From the NCBI GenBank assembly GCA_944390275.1, contig CALXPL010000001.1:518195-582194 (forward strand): DNA of 64,000 nucleotides, in the 5' to 3' direction. Origin of the DNA: an uncultured Alphaproteobacteria bacterium. GTDB taxonomy: Bacteria > Pseudomonadota > Alphaproteobacteria > RF32 > CAG-239. Positions 39,570 to 48,847 of the stretch are shown piece after piece; position 1 is the first letter of the stretch; each line of letters begins with the position of its first letter. The position numbers were made by a program, and so were the translations under genes. The notes under the pieces were generated by a model. The model made no database searches. It was not told the DNA's origin and saw only the letters and a list, made by a program, of their open reading frames with translations.

Positions 39570-42275
39570 ATGAGTAAATGGGTTTATACATTTGGTAACG
39601 GCAAAGCCGAAGGCGATGCCAGCATGCGCAACCTCCTCGGCGGTAAAGGCGCTAACCTTGCTGAAATGAATAAAGTAGGATTGCCCGTACCCCCTGGATT
39701 TACTGTTACAACTGAAGTTTGTACTTATTATTACAATAACAACAAAACTTATCCTGCTGATTTGAAAGATCAGGTTAAAGCTGCTGTTGCTTATGTCGAA
39801 GGTATTATGGGCAAAAAATTTGCCGATGCCAATAATCCTTTGCTCTTCTCAGTTCGTTCCGGTGCCCGCGTTTCTATGCCGGGTATGATGGATACCGTTT
39901 TGAACCTCGGTTTGAATGATGAAACTGTTAAGGCTTTGGCTAAGGCTTCCGGCTCTGAAAGATTTGCTTACGACTCTTATCGCCGTTTCTTGCAAATGTT
40001 CTCTGACGTTGTTCTTGGTGCCGATATTGAAGAATATGAAGGCGCTTTGGAAGCTATGAAAAAAGCTAAAGGCTATAAATCTGATACCGATTTAACCGCT
40101 GAAGATTTGAAAGAATTAGTTAATCAATATAAAGAAATCGGTAAAAAATTAGGTAAAGTCGTTCCTCAAGATCCTTGGGATCAACTTTGGGCCGGTATCG
40201 GTGCCGTTTTCGGTTCTTGGATGGCTGCTCGTGCCATTACTTATCGTAAATTAAACAATATCCCTGGCGATTGGGGTACTGCCGTTAATGTTCAAACCAT
40301 GGTATTCGGTAATGCCGGCGATGATTGTGCAACAGGTGTTTGCTTCTCTCGTGACCCTGCTACCGGTGAAAATGTTTACTATGGCGAATATTTGGTTAAT
40401 GCTCAAGGTGAAGACGTTGTTGCCGGTATTCGTACTCCGCAACCAATGGCTTCTAAAGGCGATGGTACTTCTTTGGAAGAAAAATGGCCTCATCTGTATA
40501 AAGAATTAGTCGATGTTCGTAATAACCTCGAAAATCACTACAAAGATATGCAAGATATGGAATTTACTATCGAACATGGTAAATTGTGGATGTTGCAATG
40601 CCGTAACGGTAAACGTACCGCTGCTGCTGCCGTTCGTATGGCTGTTGAAATGGTTGAAGAAGGCTTGCTTAACAAAGAAGAAGCTATTATGCGTGTTGGT
40701 GCCGATCAATTAGACCAATTGTTGCACCCAATGTTGGATCCTAAAGCTAAGAAGAACGTTATTGCTACCGGTCTTCCTGCTTCTCCTGGTGCCGCTGTCG
40801 GTCGCGCCGTATTTAATGCTGAAGATGCTGAATCTTGGGCTGAAAAAGGTGAAAAAGTTATCTTAATCCGTAATGAAACTTCTCCTGAAGATATTGGTGG
40901 TATGCATGCTTCTCAAGGCGTGATTACTGCTCGCGGCGGTATGACTTCTCACGCTGCCGTTGTTGCTCGTGGTATGGGTACTCCTTGCGTTTCCGGTTCT
41001 ACCGATATTACTATCGATTATTCTAAAAAAACTATGACAACAAAATCAGGCGTTGTTATTAAAGAAGGCGATTGGGTATCTTTGGACGGTGCTAAAGGTC
41101 AAATCATCGAAGGTCAAATTCCTACCGTTAAAGCTGATACTCACAGCGGTAATTTTGGTAAATTAATGACTTGGGTTGATGAAATTCGTACTTTGAAAGT
41201 TCGCGCTAACGCTGAAACTCCTAAAGATGCTCAGACAGCTTTGGACTTTGGTGCTCAAGGTATCGGTTTGGCTCGTACAGAACATATGTTCTTTGATGCT
41301 GACAGAATTCCTGATATGCGTGCCATGATCTTGTCTGATAACGAAGAAGGCCGCCGTAAGGCTTTGGCTCGTCTCTTGCCTTATCAAAAACAAGACTTTA
41401 AAGATTTGTTCAAAATTATGGATGGTCTGCCGGTTACTATCCGCTTGCTCGATCCTCCTTTGCACGAATTCTTGCCTCATACTGATGCTGAAATGCAGGA
41501 TTTGGCTAATAAAATGGGCTTGACTTTGGAACAAGTTAAAACTCGTTCTAATGCTTTGCATGAAGCTAACCCGATGTTGGGTCATCGTGGTTGCCGTTTG
41601 GCCGTTACTTATCCTGAAATTGCCGAAATGCAAACTCGTGCTATCTTAGAAGCTGCTTTGGAATGCTCTTCTGAAGGTATTAAAGTTACTCCGGAAATCG
41701 AAGTTCCTTTAATCGGTTCTAAGAAAGAGTTGGATATCGTTAAAAATATTATCGATACAACAGCTGAAAAAGTTTTTGCAGAAAAAGGCAAGAAAATTGA
41801 TTATCTCGTCGGTACCATGATTGAGTTGCCTCGTGCCGCTCTCGTTGCTGAAGAAATTGCAGAATCTGCCGGTTTCTTCGGTTTCGGTACTAACGACTTG
41901 ACACAAACAACTTTGGGTATGAGCCGCGATGATACGGGGGCTATTCTTGATGAATACAGAGCTAAAGGCGTCTATGTTGCTGATCCATTTGCATCTATTG
42001 ATGTCGATGGTGTTGGTAAGTTAGTTCGTCGTGCTGCCGTTGAAGGTCGTGCTACAAACTCTGATTTGCACTTGGGTGTTTGCGGTGAACACGGTGGTGA
42101 TCCGAAGTCTATTGAATTCTTTGATGAAGTCGGTTTGGATTACGTCTCTTGTTCTCCATATCGTGTCCCTGTTGCTCGTTTGGCTGCGGCTCAAGCTGCT
42201 GTTAAACACAAAGGTCAGAAGAAAGCCGTTGAAGGTGCATGCCACGGGGCTTGTTCTTCTAAAAAATGCGCTTAA
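39570..42275 (+). CDS. ppdK: Pyruvate, phosphate dikinase
   Basis: Converts PEP + AMP + PPi to pyruvate + ATP + Pi reversibly; in anaerobes it replaces or supplements pyruvate kinase. 901 aa, full length: N-terminal ATP-grasp-like domain (KWVYTFG, LLGGKGANLAEM, VRSGARVSMPGMMDTVLN), central phosphohistidine domain with GGMTSHAAVVARGMG (catalytic His), and C-terminal PEP/pyruvate TIM barrel with GHRGCRLAV and CGEHGGDP. The C-terminus carries a Cys/Ala/Lys tail (CHGACSSKKCA). The ATG at 39570 is used; a TTG two codons upstream lies 5 nt from AGGAG and is an alternative start. Codon use suggests high expression. Confidence 0.97.
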   Translation: MSKWVYTFGNGKAEGDASMRNLLGGKGANLAEMNKVGLPVPPGFTVTTEVCTYYYNNNKTYPADLKDQVKAAVAYVEGIMGKKFADANNPLLFSVRSGARVSMPGMMDTVLNLGLNDETVKALAKASGSERFAYDSYRRFLQMFSDVVLGADIEEYEGALEAMKKAKGYKSDTDLTAEDLKELVNQYKEIGKKLGKVVPQDPWDQLWAGIGAVFGSWMAARAITYRKLNNIPGDWGTAVNVQTMVFGNAGDDCATGVCFSRDPATGENVYYGEYLVNAQGEDVVAGIRTPQPMASKGDGTSLEEKWPHLYKELVDVRNNLENHYKDMQDMEFTIEHGKLWMLQCRNGKRTAAAAVRMAVEMVEEGLLNKEEAIMRVGADQLDQLLHPMLDPKAKKNVIATGLPASPGAAVGRAVFNAEDAESWAEKGEKVILIRNETSPEDIGGMHASQGVITARGGMTSHAAVVARGMGTPCVSGSTDITIDYSKKTMTTKSGVVIKEGDWVSLDGAKGQIIEGQIPTVKADTHSGNFGKLMTWVDEIRTLKVRANAETPKDAQTALDFGAQGIGLARTEHMFFDADRIPDMRAMILSDNEEGRRKALARLLPYQKQDFKDLFKIMDGLPVTIRLLDPPLHEFLPHTDAEMQDLANKMGLTLEQVKTRSNALHEANPMLGHRGCRLAVTYPEIAEMQTRAILEAALECSSEGIKVTPEIEVPLIGSKKELDIVKNIIDTTAEKVFAEKGKKIDYLVGTMIELPRAALVAEEIAESAGFFGFGTNDLTQTTLGMSRDDTGAILDEYRAKGVYVADPFASIDVDGVGKLVRRAAVEGRATNSDLHLGVCGEHGGDPKSIEFFDEVGLDYVSCSPYRVPVARLAAAQAAVKHKGQKKAVEGACHGACSSKKCA

Positions 42276-42308
42276 TATTCATTAAGTGAGTATTTCGTAC
42301 TGATTGTC

Positions 42309-42358
42309 AGAAAGAGAAGATTATCTTTACTACTCCATTGTTGAAATCTTCTCTTTCT
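42309..42358 (+). other. Inverted repeat just downstream of ppdK
   Basis: 13-bp perfect arms AGAAAGAGAAGAT / ATCTTCTCTTTCT with a 24-nt loop and no T-run after it. Possibly an mRNA 3'-end stabiliser ahead of the real terminator at 42396. Confidence 0.5.
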
Positions 42359-42395
42359 TAAAAAATCTTATTAGTTGCGATTTTAAGCATTTTTC

Positions 42396-42427
42396 AAAGC
42401 GAATGATTGATATCATTCGCTTTTTTT
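42396..42427 (+). terminator. Terminator of ppdK
   Basis: 12-bp stem AAAGCGAATGAT / ATCATTCGCTTT with TGAT loop and T7 run. Confidence 0.9.
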
Positions 42428-42547
42428 GTGATGTGTTCTTCCAAGTATTTCTTACAGCCATTTGTTTTGAGAATTGATTTTTATGTTGTTTCTGTTATAT
42501 ATTCCTTTGTAAAAAAAATTATTTTGTAGATTTAAAACTTGATTATT

Positions 42548-42748
42548 ATGAAAACTTTAGACATGACATTGAGTGATTTTTGCAAAGTTTATGATATGTT
42601 GTTAAATTTGCAAAAAGTTGAAATGAATGTTCCCGCTGTTTGGAAAGCTCTGAAAAACTCTTTAAAAACTATGAAAAAATCTAAAAAACTTAATCTTAAT
42701 TGTGATGAACATAAAAAATTATATGATTTTTATTGTTCTAAATTATGA
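42548..42748 (+). CDS. Small hypothetical protein, SD-less gene
   Basis: 66-aa Lys/Leu-rich helical protein, MKTLDMTLSDFCKVYDMLL..., not recognised. Its N-terminal part (DFCKVYDMLL to SLKTMKKSKKL) resembles the N-terminus of the 177-aa protein at 43615, and DFCKVY echoes DFCKIY in the 241-aa protein at 42868, suggesting a local gene family. The ATG follows GATTATT with no SD. It has its own terminator. Confidence 0.6.
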   Translation: MKTLDMTLSDFCKVYDMLLNLQKVEMNVPAVWKALKNSLKTMKKSKKLNLNCDEHKKLYDFYCSKL

Positions 42749-42756
42749 TTTTTTTC

Positions 42757-42785
42757 GTGCTTGATTTTTTATCAAGCACTTTTTT
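42757..42785 (+). terminator. Terminator of the 66-aa gene
   Basis: 9-bp stem GTGCTTGAT / ATCAAGCAC with T5 loop and a T-run. Confidence 0.85.
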
Positions 42786-42867
42786 GTTGAAATTATGAAG
42801 TGTTTGGACTAAAACATTCCTACTTAATTTATTTTTGTTTTAATTATTAACTAAATTTTATACTATT

Positions 42868-43593
42868 ATGAAAGAAAAAGATTTATTTGATTTCAATCAA
42901 GATCTTTCTTTGGTTGATGAGGTGCAAAATCTTGCTCTTCAAAAAAATTTGGATCTTCATGAAATGTTGTCGGGAATCGCCTTCAACTTATTTTTTGCTT
43001 TAGATTTAGATATTCAAAATTCTTGTCGAGATTTTTGCAAAATTTATAGTTTGTGGTGTGGTGAAGAGCAAAATAATCATTTATTGCTTACTCTTCAAAA
43101 CTTTTTACAGGATAGTGCTTTAAGTGAACTGTTAGATTCGAATCGCAAGCGTATGGACTGGTGTCTTGAGTCTTGGTATGAAGCTTTTCCTTATACAAAA
43201 ATTCAGCTTCAACAGATTGGAGATGATGAAATTTCGTTGTTGTTTAAGACCTTAATAGCGGACATTTCTAAAATTTCTCACTGCGAGTTTAAGTTTTTGA
43301 TTTTGTTGCGTGAGCTGGCTTCTGCTGATTCTATCCAAAAATCCAATTTGTGGAAACTTGGCGAGGAGATTTTGCTGTCAGACCATATGGTATGTTTCAT
43401 TTTTGATAATGCTCATGAGCCTCAAGTGAAAAATTTTGCATATTGGTTGGGAAATTTTGCTAATGCCCAATCAAAATTAGCATTTTTTCAATATCTTGAT
43501 ACTTTTTCAAAACTGATTGAACGGTTGAAGAGTATTGCCGGTAAAAATAAAGACGTTGATTCCCTTTTAGCAATGATGAAAACGTGTTTGTAA
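42868..43593 (+). CDS. Hypothetical helical protein, SD-less gene
   Basis: 241-aa, Leu-rich, all-helical soluble protein of unknown function. The C-terminal third (VCFIFDNAHEPQVKNFAYWLGNF) is clearly similar to the same region of the next protein (VCHYIFINMAKSQEIQNFYVWL), so the two are paralogues with a common C-terminal domain. No signal peptide. The ATG is preceded by TTTTATACTATT without SD. The next gene starts 21 nt downstream. Confidence 0.7.
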   Translation: MKEKDLFDFNQDLSLVDEVQNLALQKNLDLHEMLSGIAFNLFFALDLDIQNSCRDFCKIYSLWCGEEQNNHLLLTLQNFLQDSALSELLDSNRKRMDWCLESWYEAFPYTKIQLQQIGDDEISLLFKTLIADISKISHCEFKFLILLRELASADSIQKSNLWKLGEEILLSDHMVCFIFDNAHEPQVKNFAYWLGNFANAQSKLAFFQYLDTFSKLIERLKSIAGKNKDVDSLLAMMKTCL

Positions 43594-43614
43594 AAAATTA
43601 TTTTTTTAGTGAAT

Positions 43615-44148
43615 ATGAAACCTTGTGAATTTGAAGAATTGTATCTTTTTTTTGAAGATCAAATCGAATTTGAAGAACAAATGCTCGAAAATGCGGAATC
43701 TCTGAAGCCTTCTATTCGAGAATCTCTTAAGTCTTTGAAAATTCAACGTAAAAAGTTAGTTGAGAATTTTTTGATGAGTTTTCCAGATGTTTCTCAAATT
43801 AATTCTGATAAGATCTCTCTTCGAGATGCTAGCGCTGCTTTTAATGTGTTATTGAAATTTCCTGATTTATGCAAGGGTATTGAAAAACGACTTTTGCTTT
43901 ATTTGGAATATGGGGAAAAAATGTCCGGCGATGAATCTAATTTGCGATATTTGCTCCCTTTGATAACATCTGTTTTGACAAATCAGGTCGTTTGTCATTA
44001 CATCTTCATTAATATGGCGAAATCTCAAGAAATTCAAAATTTTTATGTGTGGCTTAAGTTGCATAATTTTAAATCTAAAGAAGTGCAAGTTAATGTTGAC
44101 CGCATTTGTCAAAATGTTGAACGTATTATTAATGGAAACGGAGCTTAA
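43615..44148 (+). CDS. Hypothetical helical protein, SD-less gene, paralogue of the preceding gene
   Basis: 177-aa helical protein, MKPCEFEELYLFFED..., sharing its C-terminal domain with the 241-aa protein upstream and its N-terminal part with the 66-aa protein at 42548. The ATG at 43615 is taken; a GTG two codons before it is equally SD-less. It ends at a terminator immediately after the stop, so 42868 and 43615 form a two-gene unit. Function unknown. Confidence 0.68.
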   Translation: MKPCEFEELYLFFEDQIEFEEQMLENAESLKPSIRESLKSLKIQRKKLVENFLMSFPDVSQINSDKISLRDASAAFNVLLKFPDLCKGIEKRLLLYLEYGEKMSGDESNLRYLLPLITSVLTNQVVCHYIFINMAKSQEIQNFYVWLKLHNFKSKEVQVNVDRICQNVERIINGNGA

Positions 44149-44163
44149 TGCTCCGTTTTTTTT
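44136..44163. terminator. Terminator at 44.15 kb, shared by convergent genes
   Basis: 9-bp stem AAACGGAGC / GCTCCGTTT, TTAAT loop, T8 run. Its left arm overlaps the last codons of the 177-aa gene. Confidence 0.88.
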
Positions 44164-45175
44164 AATTTTCTTGATTGCTTGTTTCTGTTTTGTGCAATTT
44201 CATTCGTTCGCTTAATATTCTGCGAATGCTTCTGCCTCGTGATATTTTATGATAGCTTTCATAGCTGATGAGTACTATTGCCGATACAATTAAGGGAAGA
44301 AGGTAATAAATAATGCGATAAGCTATTAAGGCACTGAATAAATATAAGGTTTCGTGTTCTCCGGGCATGATGAGCAAGAATAATCCTTCAAAAACTCCCA
44401 GTCCTCCCGGAACTTGACTGAAAACACCTAATACCTGTGCTATAATGAAAACTCCGATAAATATGTCAAAGGGAATTTCAACAAAGGGAATTAAGGAAAA
44501 GTATAATACGAGCGAGGCTAACAAAATATCGGCACTACCTAAAAATACTTGGGCCAAAGCCATGCGAAAACTCGGTATGTCAAATTCGACGTCTTTAATA
44601 ATAATCGGTTTTTTGTAGAAAAATGTTGCTCCGAAGTAAAGTGCCAAACCAACGGCTGAAATTATGGTTACGATTAAAGTGGTTGCATGGGATACCGAAC
44701 CTCCGGCAAAAGCATGGTTCGGGGTTAAAAAGTAACCGATGATGACGAGGAAAAAACAGGCAAATAAATAGGTGAAACCTGAAAATGTTACCATACGAAC
44801 AATTTCAGATGCGTGAAATCTCCATCTGGTGTACATGCGATATCTTATGGCTCCTCCCGAAACTATTGCATGTCCGGCATTATTGCTCACCGAAAAACCG
44901 ATGAATCCGGCAAATATCCATTTCCACGGAGCTAAATGTCTGCCGATATATTTTAAGGCTAAGTAGTCATAAGATGATAAAGCAACGTATCCTAAAAATG
45001 ATGCTAAACAAGCCATAACCAAATTGTGGTGAGGAATACTCAATAAGGCATTTTTTATATCTTCCAAGTTATATTTGGATAATTGAACGTATAGCATATA
45101 AGCGGCTAGACCAAAGAAAAATAATCCTGACCACGATACTATTTTTTTTAAGATACGTTTGGCTTGAAATGACAT
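44162..45175 (-). CDS. UPF0104 / lysylphosphatidylglycerol-synthase-TM flippase-like protein
   Basis: 337-aa integral membrane protein with about eight helices and the LPG_synthase_TM (YbhN/UPF0104) signature SQVPGGLGVFEGLFLLI near 245-261, plus SNNAGHAIVSGGAIRYRMY near 95-113. It resembles the flippase half of MprF without the synthase domain. Such proteins are thought to act on membrane lipids or their head groups. The C-terminus is basic (RGRSIRRILSERMKLHK). Its gene shows no overlap with pepP, 83 nt upstream. Confidence 0.85.
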   Translation of the reverse strand: MSFQAKRILKKIVSWSGLFFFGLAAYMLYVQLSKYNLEDIKNALLSIPHHNLVMACLASFLGYVALSSYDYLALKYIGRHLAPWKWIFAGFIGFSVSNNAGHAIVSGGAIRYRMYTRWRFHASEIVRMVTFSGFTYLFACFFLVIIGYFLTPNHAFAGGSVSHATTLIVTIISAVGLALYFGATFFYKKPIIIKDVEFDIPSFRMALAQVFLGSADILLASLVLYFSLIPFVEIPFDIFIGVFIIAQVLGVFSQVPGGLGVFEGLFLLIMPGEHETLYLFSALIAYRIIYYLLPLIVSAIVLISYESYHKISRGRSIRRILSERMKLHKTETSNQEN

Positions 45176-45258
45176 ATTCTTTTTTTCCTTTTTTTCCTAA
45201 TTATTGCTCTCTGTATATATATTATTGATTTTCTAAAATATCAATCTTTTCCCCTTTG

Positions 45259-46980
45259 TTATTCTCCTATTTTACGGCAAGCATGCTTTAACCATGTTTT
45301 TTCTTCTTTGCTTAATTTATTTTTAAGGGTGTTATATACTCTTTGATGATAGTTGTTTATCCACTCGATTTCTTGAGTATCCAAAAGTTTGATGTTGATT
45401 AATTTTTGTTCATAAGGAACTAAAGTTAGCGCTGAAAAACAGAGCATCCCTTTTATTGTTGATGTTGTTACTTCAACTAAATTTTCAATACGGATGCCAT
45501 AGCGGTTGGCTAAATAATATCCTGGTTCTATGGAAAGAATCATGCCCTTATTTAATCCGGTTTGTGAGTAGTTTGAAGAAATACCTATTGGTCCTTCATG
45601 TACATTTAAAAAACATCCGACCCCATGGCCCGTTCCATGGTTATAATCCATACCATGTTTCCATAATTCTTCACGACTGAGAATGTCTAATTTTATACCA
45701 GATGTTCCTGTCGGGAAAATTGCTGATGAAAGTTTTATATGTGCTTTAAGTACATAGGTATAAGCATCTATGAGTTCTTGATTTTCTTTTCCGAGCATTA
45801 TTGTGCGGGTTACGTCAGTGGTCCCGTCATAATATTGGGCTCCGCTGTCTAAAAGAAGTACGGAATTGGGTGTAAAGTTTTTTTCGGCTTCTTCTTTGGC
45901 ATGATAATGGACTATGGCTCCGTGTTCTTTGTAGGCGGCGATAGTGTCAAAACTTTCCGAATAATATAAATCTTGTTCGGCACGAAAATCATGTAATTTG
46001 TTGATGATTCTTTTCTCGTTTAATGTCGTTATATCTTGTTGATCTAACCAATATAAAAATTTGGTAAGTGCAACTCCGTCACGGATATGACATTTTCTTA
46101 TTCCGCTTAATTCAACTTCGTTTTTTTGCGATTTCAGTTCTTGGCAAATCTCAGGAATGTTAATAAGTTCTATTTTATATTTTTCACTAATCCGTTTTAT
46201 TTGATACGGTGTGGTCTCTCTTGAAATTCCAAGTGTTTTCTTTTTGTATTTTTTTAAAATATTCGGAAGTTCGTTAAAACGGTATCTTTGAAAATTCGGT
46301 TGTTCTATTTCTGAAAAATCTAAATTGTCGGCAAATATACTGATATGACCGTCTTTGTCTATTAGGGCATAAGCACGCATTACCGGAGTGTTGTTTAGAC
46401 AATTTGCTCTTAAATTTAATAACCATGATACACTATCGGGTGCGGTTATTAAAATACCATCCAGTTTTTTATCCGGAAGCGCATTTATGACTTGTGATAA
46501 TTTTTCTTCACTGCTGATTCCGGCATATTCTATATTATGTTCGAAAACTTTAAATGTTTGCGGACTTAATTGCGGTTCTTCTTCACAAGCGATTAATTTT
46601 ATTTGCGGAAGTTCCTTTTGAAGGGTTTCAACTTCTTTGATACTTAAGCACCAAGGATTATATCCTATTTTGCATGGATAACTCTTCAGTTTATATTTTA
46701 ACCAGTCGGTAAAACTTAATTTATTGGCGGTGCAGTGGACAATAATTTTGGAACGAACTTCTTGTTCGGCTTGAAGTTCATAGCGACCATCTACAAATAG
46801 AATCGCATTGCCTTGGCTGTAAATCAAAAGACGTCCGGCTGAACCGCTGAAATTACTGATTTGTTGCAATAAATTTTCTTCTTTCCGTATATCTTCTTCT
46901 AAAAATTGATTGTTTCGGGTTATGATTATGGCATCTAATTTTTGTTTGCTAATCTTATTTTGTATTTCTTCCAATAGCAT
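45259..46980 (-). CDS. pepP: Xaa-Pro aminopeptidase (M24B)
   Basis: 573-aa cytosolic metalloaminopeptidase removing N-terminal residues before proline. It has two creatinase-like N-terminal domains (to about 300) and a pita-bread M24 domain with metal ligands in LLDSGAQYYDGTTDVTR (Asp, Asp), GTGHGVGCFLNVHEGP (His), ILSIEPGYY (Glu) and IRIENLVEV (Glu), then a C-terminal extension ending in a KKL-rich helix. Start ATG at 46980 overlaps the prmA stop by one base (TAATG); a GGAGAAAG SD supports it. Confidence 0.93.
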   Translation of the reverse strand: MLLEEIQNKISKQKLDAIIITRNNQFLEEDIRKEENLLQQISNFSGSAGRLLIYSQGNAILFVDGRYELQAEQEVRSKIIVHCTANKLSFTDWLKYKLKSYPCKIGYNPWCLSIKEVETLQKELPQIKLIACEEEPQLSPQTFKVFEHNIEYAGISSEEKLSQVINALPDKKLDGILITAPDSVSWLLNLRANCLNNTPVMRAYALIDKDGHISIFADNLDFSEIEQPNFQRYRFNELPNILKKYKKKTLGISRETTPYQIKRISEKYKIELINIPEICQELKSQKNEVELSGIRKCHIRDGVALTKFLYWLDQQDITTLNEKRIINKLHDFRAEQDLYYSESFDTIAAYKEHGAIVHYHAKEEAEKNFTPNSVLLLDSGAQYYDGTTDVTRTIMLGKENQELIDAYTYVLKAHIKLSSAIFPTGTSGIKLDILSREELWKHGMDYNHGTGHGVGCFLNVHEGPIGISSNYSQTGLNKGMILSIEPGYYLANRYGIRIENLVEVTTSTIKGMLCFSALTLVPYEQKLINIKLLDTQEIEWINNYHQRVYNTLKNKLSKEEKTWLKHACRKIGE

Positions 46981-47861
46981 TATTCTTTCTCCAAAATAGC
47001 GGCACGCCAATCATCTTTTTGATAGGTCTTTATTCTTTTTAAGCCTTGTTCTTCGTGTGCTTTAATAACCCATTCTTCTTGTTCGGCTACAAAACCCGAT
47101 AAAACGCAGTAACCTCCTTTTTTTAAGGATGCATAAAGCGATGGCGCCATTTCAATTAGCGGGCGTGCCAAGATATTTGATAATATAATATCGTAAGGCG
47201 CATTCTTTTGCGCTAATTCTGTTTTATAGCCATCTCCGGTAGCGGCATCAATATATGTTTCTAAATGATTGGTCGCTGCATTTTGCAGGGTTACGATAAT
47301 GGCTTCTTCATCAATATCAATGGCAGTGAGGTGGGTTCCATCCTGCCATAATTTTGCGCAGGCCAAAGATAAAATTCCTGAGCCTGTTCCCATGTCTAAG
47401 ATATTTTTATGAGCAACTTTTTTTTGATGAAGCCAACTTATGGCTTCCAAACAACAACGGGTTGTCGGATGTTCTGAGCCAAAAGCCGTGGCAGCATAAA
47501 TTTGTAGGGCAAGTTTGTCTGTTTGTGGGGCTTCTTTTTCATGAATGCCGTAGATTAAGAAATCAGCAATTTCAACAGGGGCAAATTCAATGACGTAATC
47601 TTTTAACCAATTTGAACTTTCAAGTATGCTTTTGCTGTATGGTGGAAGAATAATTCCTTTTGCTTTTGCCGTATTTAAAAAATCTTGTTCATCAAAATTT
47701 ATATCGGCGTAAGCGACGAGTTCTTCTTCTCCGTTATCTTGATAATTTAATGACGATGTGGTGAAGTATTCATCAATAAAATTACTGAATTCTTCATCGT
47801 AGTTTAATGTCGGAGCAAAGTTTATTTGCCAACAGCTGCCGCCTTTGTTGTTTGATTGCAT
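46980..47861 (-). CDS. prmA: Ribosomal protein L11 methyltransferase
   Basis: 293-aa SAM-dependent methyltransferase modifying ribosomal protein L11. An N-terminal substrate-recognition domain (about 1-110) precedes the Rossmann domain with motif I LDMGTGSGILSLACAKL near 155-171, IDIDEEA (motif II) and NILARPLIEM (motif IV). HPTTRCCLE before motif I is typical of PrmA. SD AGGAAAAAAC precedes the ATG. It forms an operon with pepP. Confidence 0.94.
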   Translation of the reverse strand: MQSNNKGGSCWQINFAPTLNYDEEFSNFIDEYFTTSSLNYQDNGEEELVAYADINFDEQDFLNTAKAKGIILPPYSKSILESSNWLKDYVIEFAPVEIADFLIYGIHEKEAPQTDKLALQIYAATAFGSEHPTTRCCLEAISWLHQKKVAHKNILDMGTGSGILSLACAKLWQDGTHLTAIDIDEEAIIVTLQNAATNHLETYIDAATGDGYKTELAQKNAPYDIILSNILARPLIEMAPSLYASLKKGGYCVLSGFVAEQEEWVIKAHEEQGLKRIKTYQKDDWRAAILEKE

Positions 47862-47963
47862 GTTTTTTCCTCATAACTTTGAAAGAGTTGTTTACTATCT
47901 TTTCTTTATGATTATAATAGCTAATTAATAAATAATATTTTAATTTTTCGAAGAGTTGGAATA

Positions 47964-48734
47964 ATGAAAAAATTGGCAGTTTTATTCGGTGCTTGGATGG
48001 CAACAGCCTGTGTCTATGCCGGTGAAGTTTCTGTTTTGGATGAAAGAAGACAATGGGTGGAAAGTTTTTATACTTATCCAATTGAGTTTTTTAATCAAAA
48101 ACCGCTTTTGTTAAAGACAGAATATATTACAGAAAATAAGCAGAAAAAAGATACTGTGCTGACTGTCTATACCGGATATTCTATGGTCAATACGAAAGTT
48201 ATGCGTAAGGATTATTATATTTCTGATAAGGTTCGTGCTGCGATGAACGGCGGACTTGTCGGGGCTTCAGCTCCGATGATGTTTAAAACGAATGAAGAAA
48301 TTCCTATCGTTGGACAAGTTAGTGTTGATAGACAAGATTTTGTTCTCGTTCCGACAGAATTAGATGGTTTTGTGATGCTTGTTGCTCGTGATGGTTCCGT
48401 GTATGGACATTTGGGGCAAATTCGTGATGGCCGTCTGGCCCTTTTGGATGATAATATTCTTACTTCTCCTGATAATTTCCATTTCTCTCCCGTTACAGCT
48501 ACTTCTGTTGATGCTTCTGAACCTGTTAATGGATTTGATTTGCGCTATGATGGTATTAAAAACGGACAAATGGTCTTTAATTATATGGCTTATAATCCTT
48601 CGGATGGTAAAAGCGGTGAATTTCAAGTCGTTACTTTCCCGAAAAAACGCGGAAATTATCGAATTGATGATGTTGTTATTCGTGTCTTGAATGCTACTCC
48701 CGAACGTATTGATTATATGATTCTTGATAGTTAA
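47964..48734 (+). CDS. Exported hypothetical protein
   Basis: 256-aa protein with a signal peptide (MKKLAVLFGAWMATACVYAG; a Cys near the cleavage site does not fit a lipobox well). The mature part is beta-rich and hydrophilic: YTGYSMVNTKVMRKDYYISD, VPTELDGFVMLVARDGSVYGHLGQIRDG and a C-terminal YRIDDVVIRVLNATPERIDYMILDS. Not recognised as a known family. SD GGAATA lies near the ATG. It stands alone, divergent from prmA and followed by yebC. Confidence 0.75.
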   Translation: MKKLAVLFGAWMATACVYAGEVSVLDERRQWVESFYTYPIEFFNQKPLLLKTEYITENKQKKDTVLTVYTGYSMVNTKVMRKDYYISDKVRAAMNGGLVGASAPMMFKTNEEIPIVGQVSVDRQDFVLVPTELDGFVMLVARDGSVYGHLGQIRDGRLALLDDNILTSPDNFHFSPVTATSVDASEPVNGFDLRYDGIKNGQMVFNYMAYNPSDGKSGEFQVVTFPKKRGNYRIDDVVIRVLNATPERIDYMILDS

Positions 48735-48847
48735 TATATTCTTTTTTCGACTTCTTCTTCTCTGTTCTCTTTTGCAGATGAGGACTTGATTTTGTGAAAA
48801 AAAAAGTGTAGAAATACCGAGAATTAAAGTTTTTGGAGATTAAAAAA

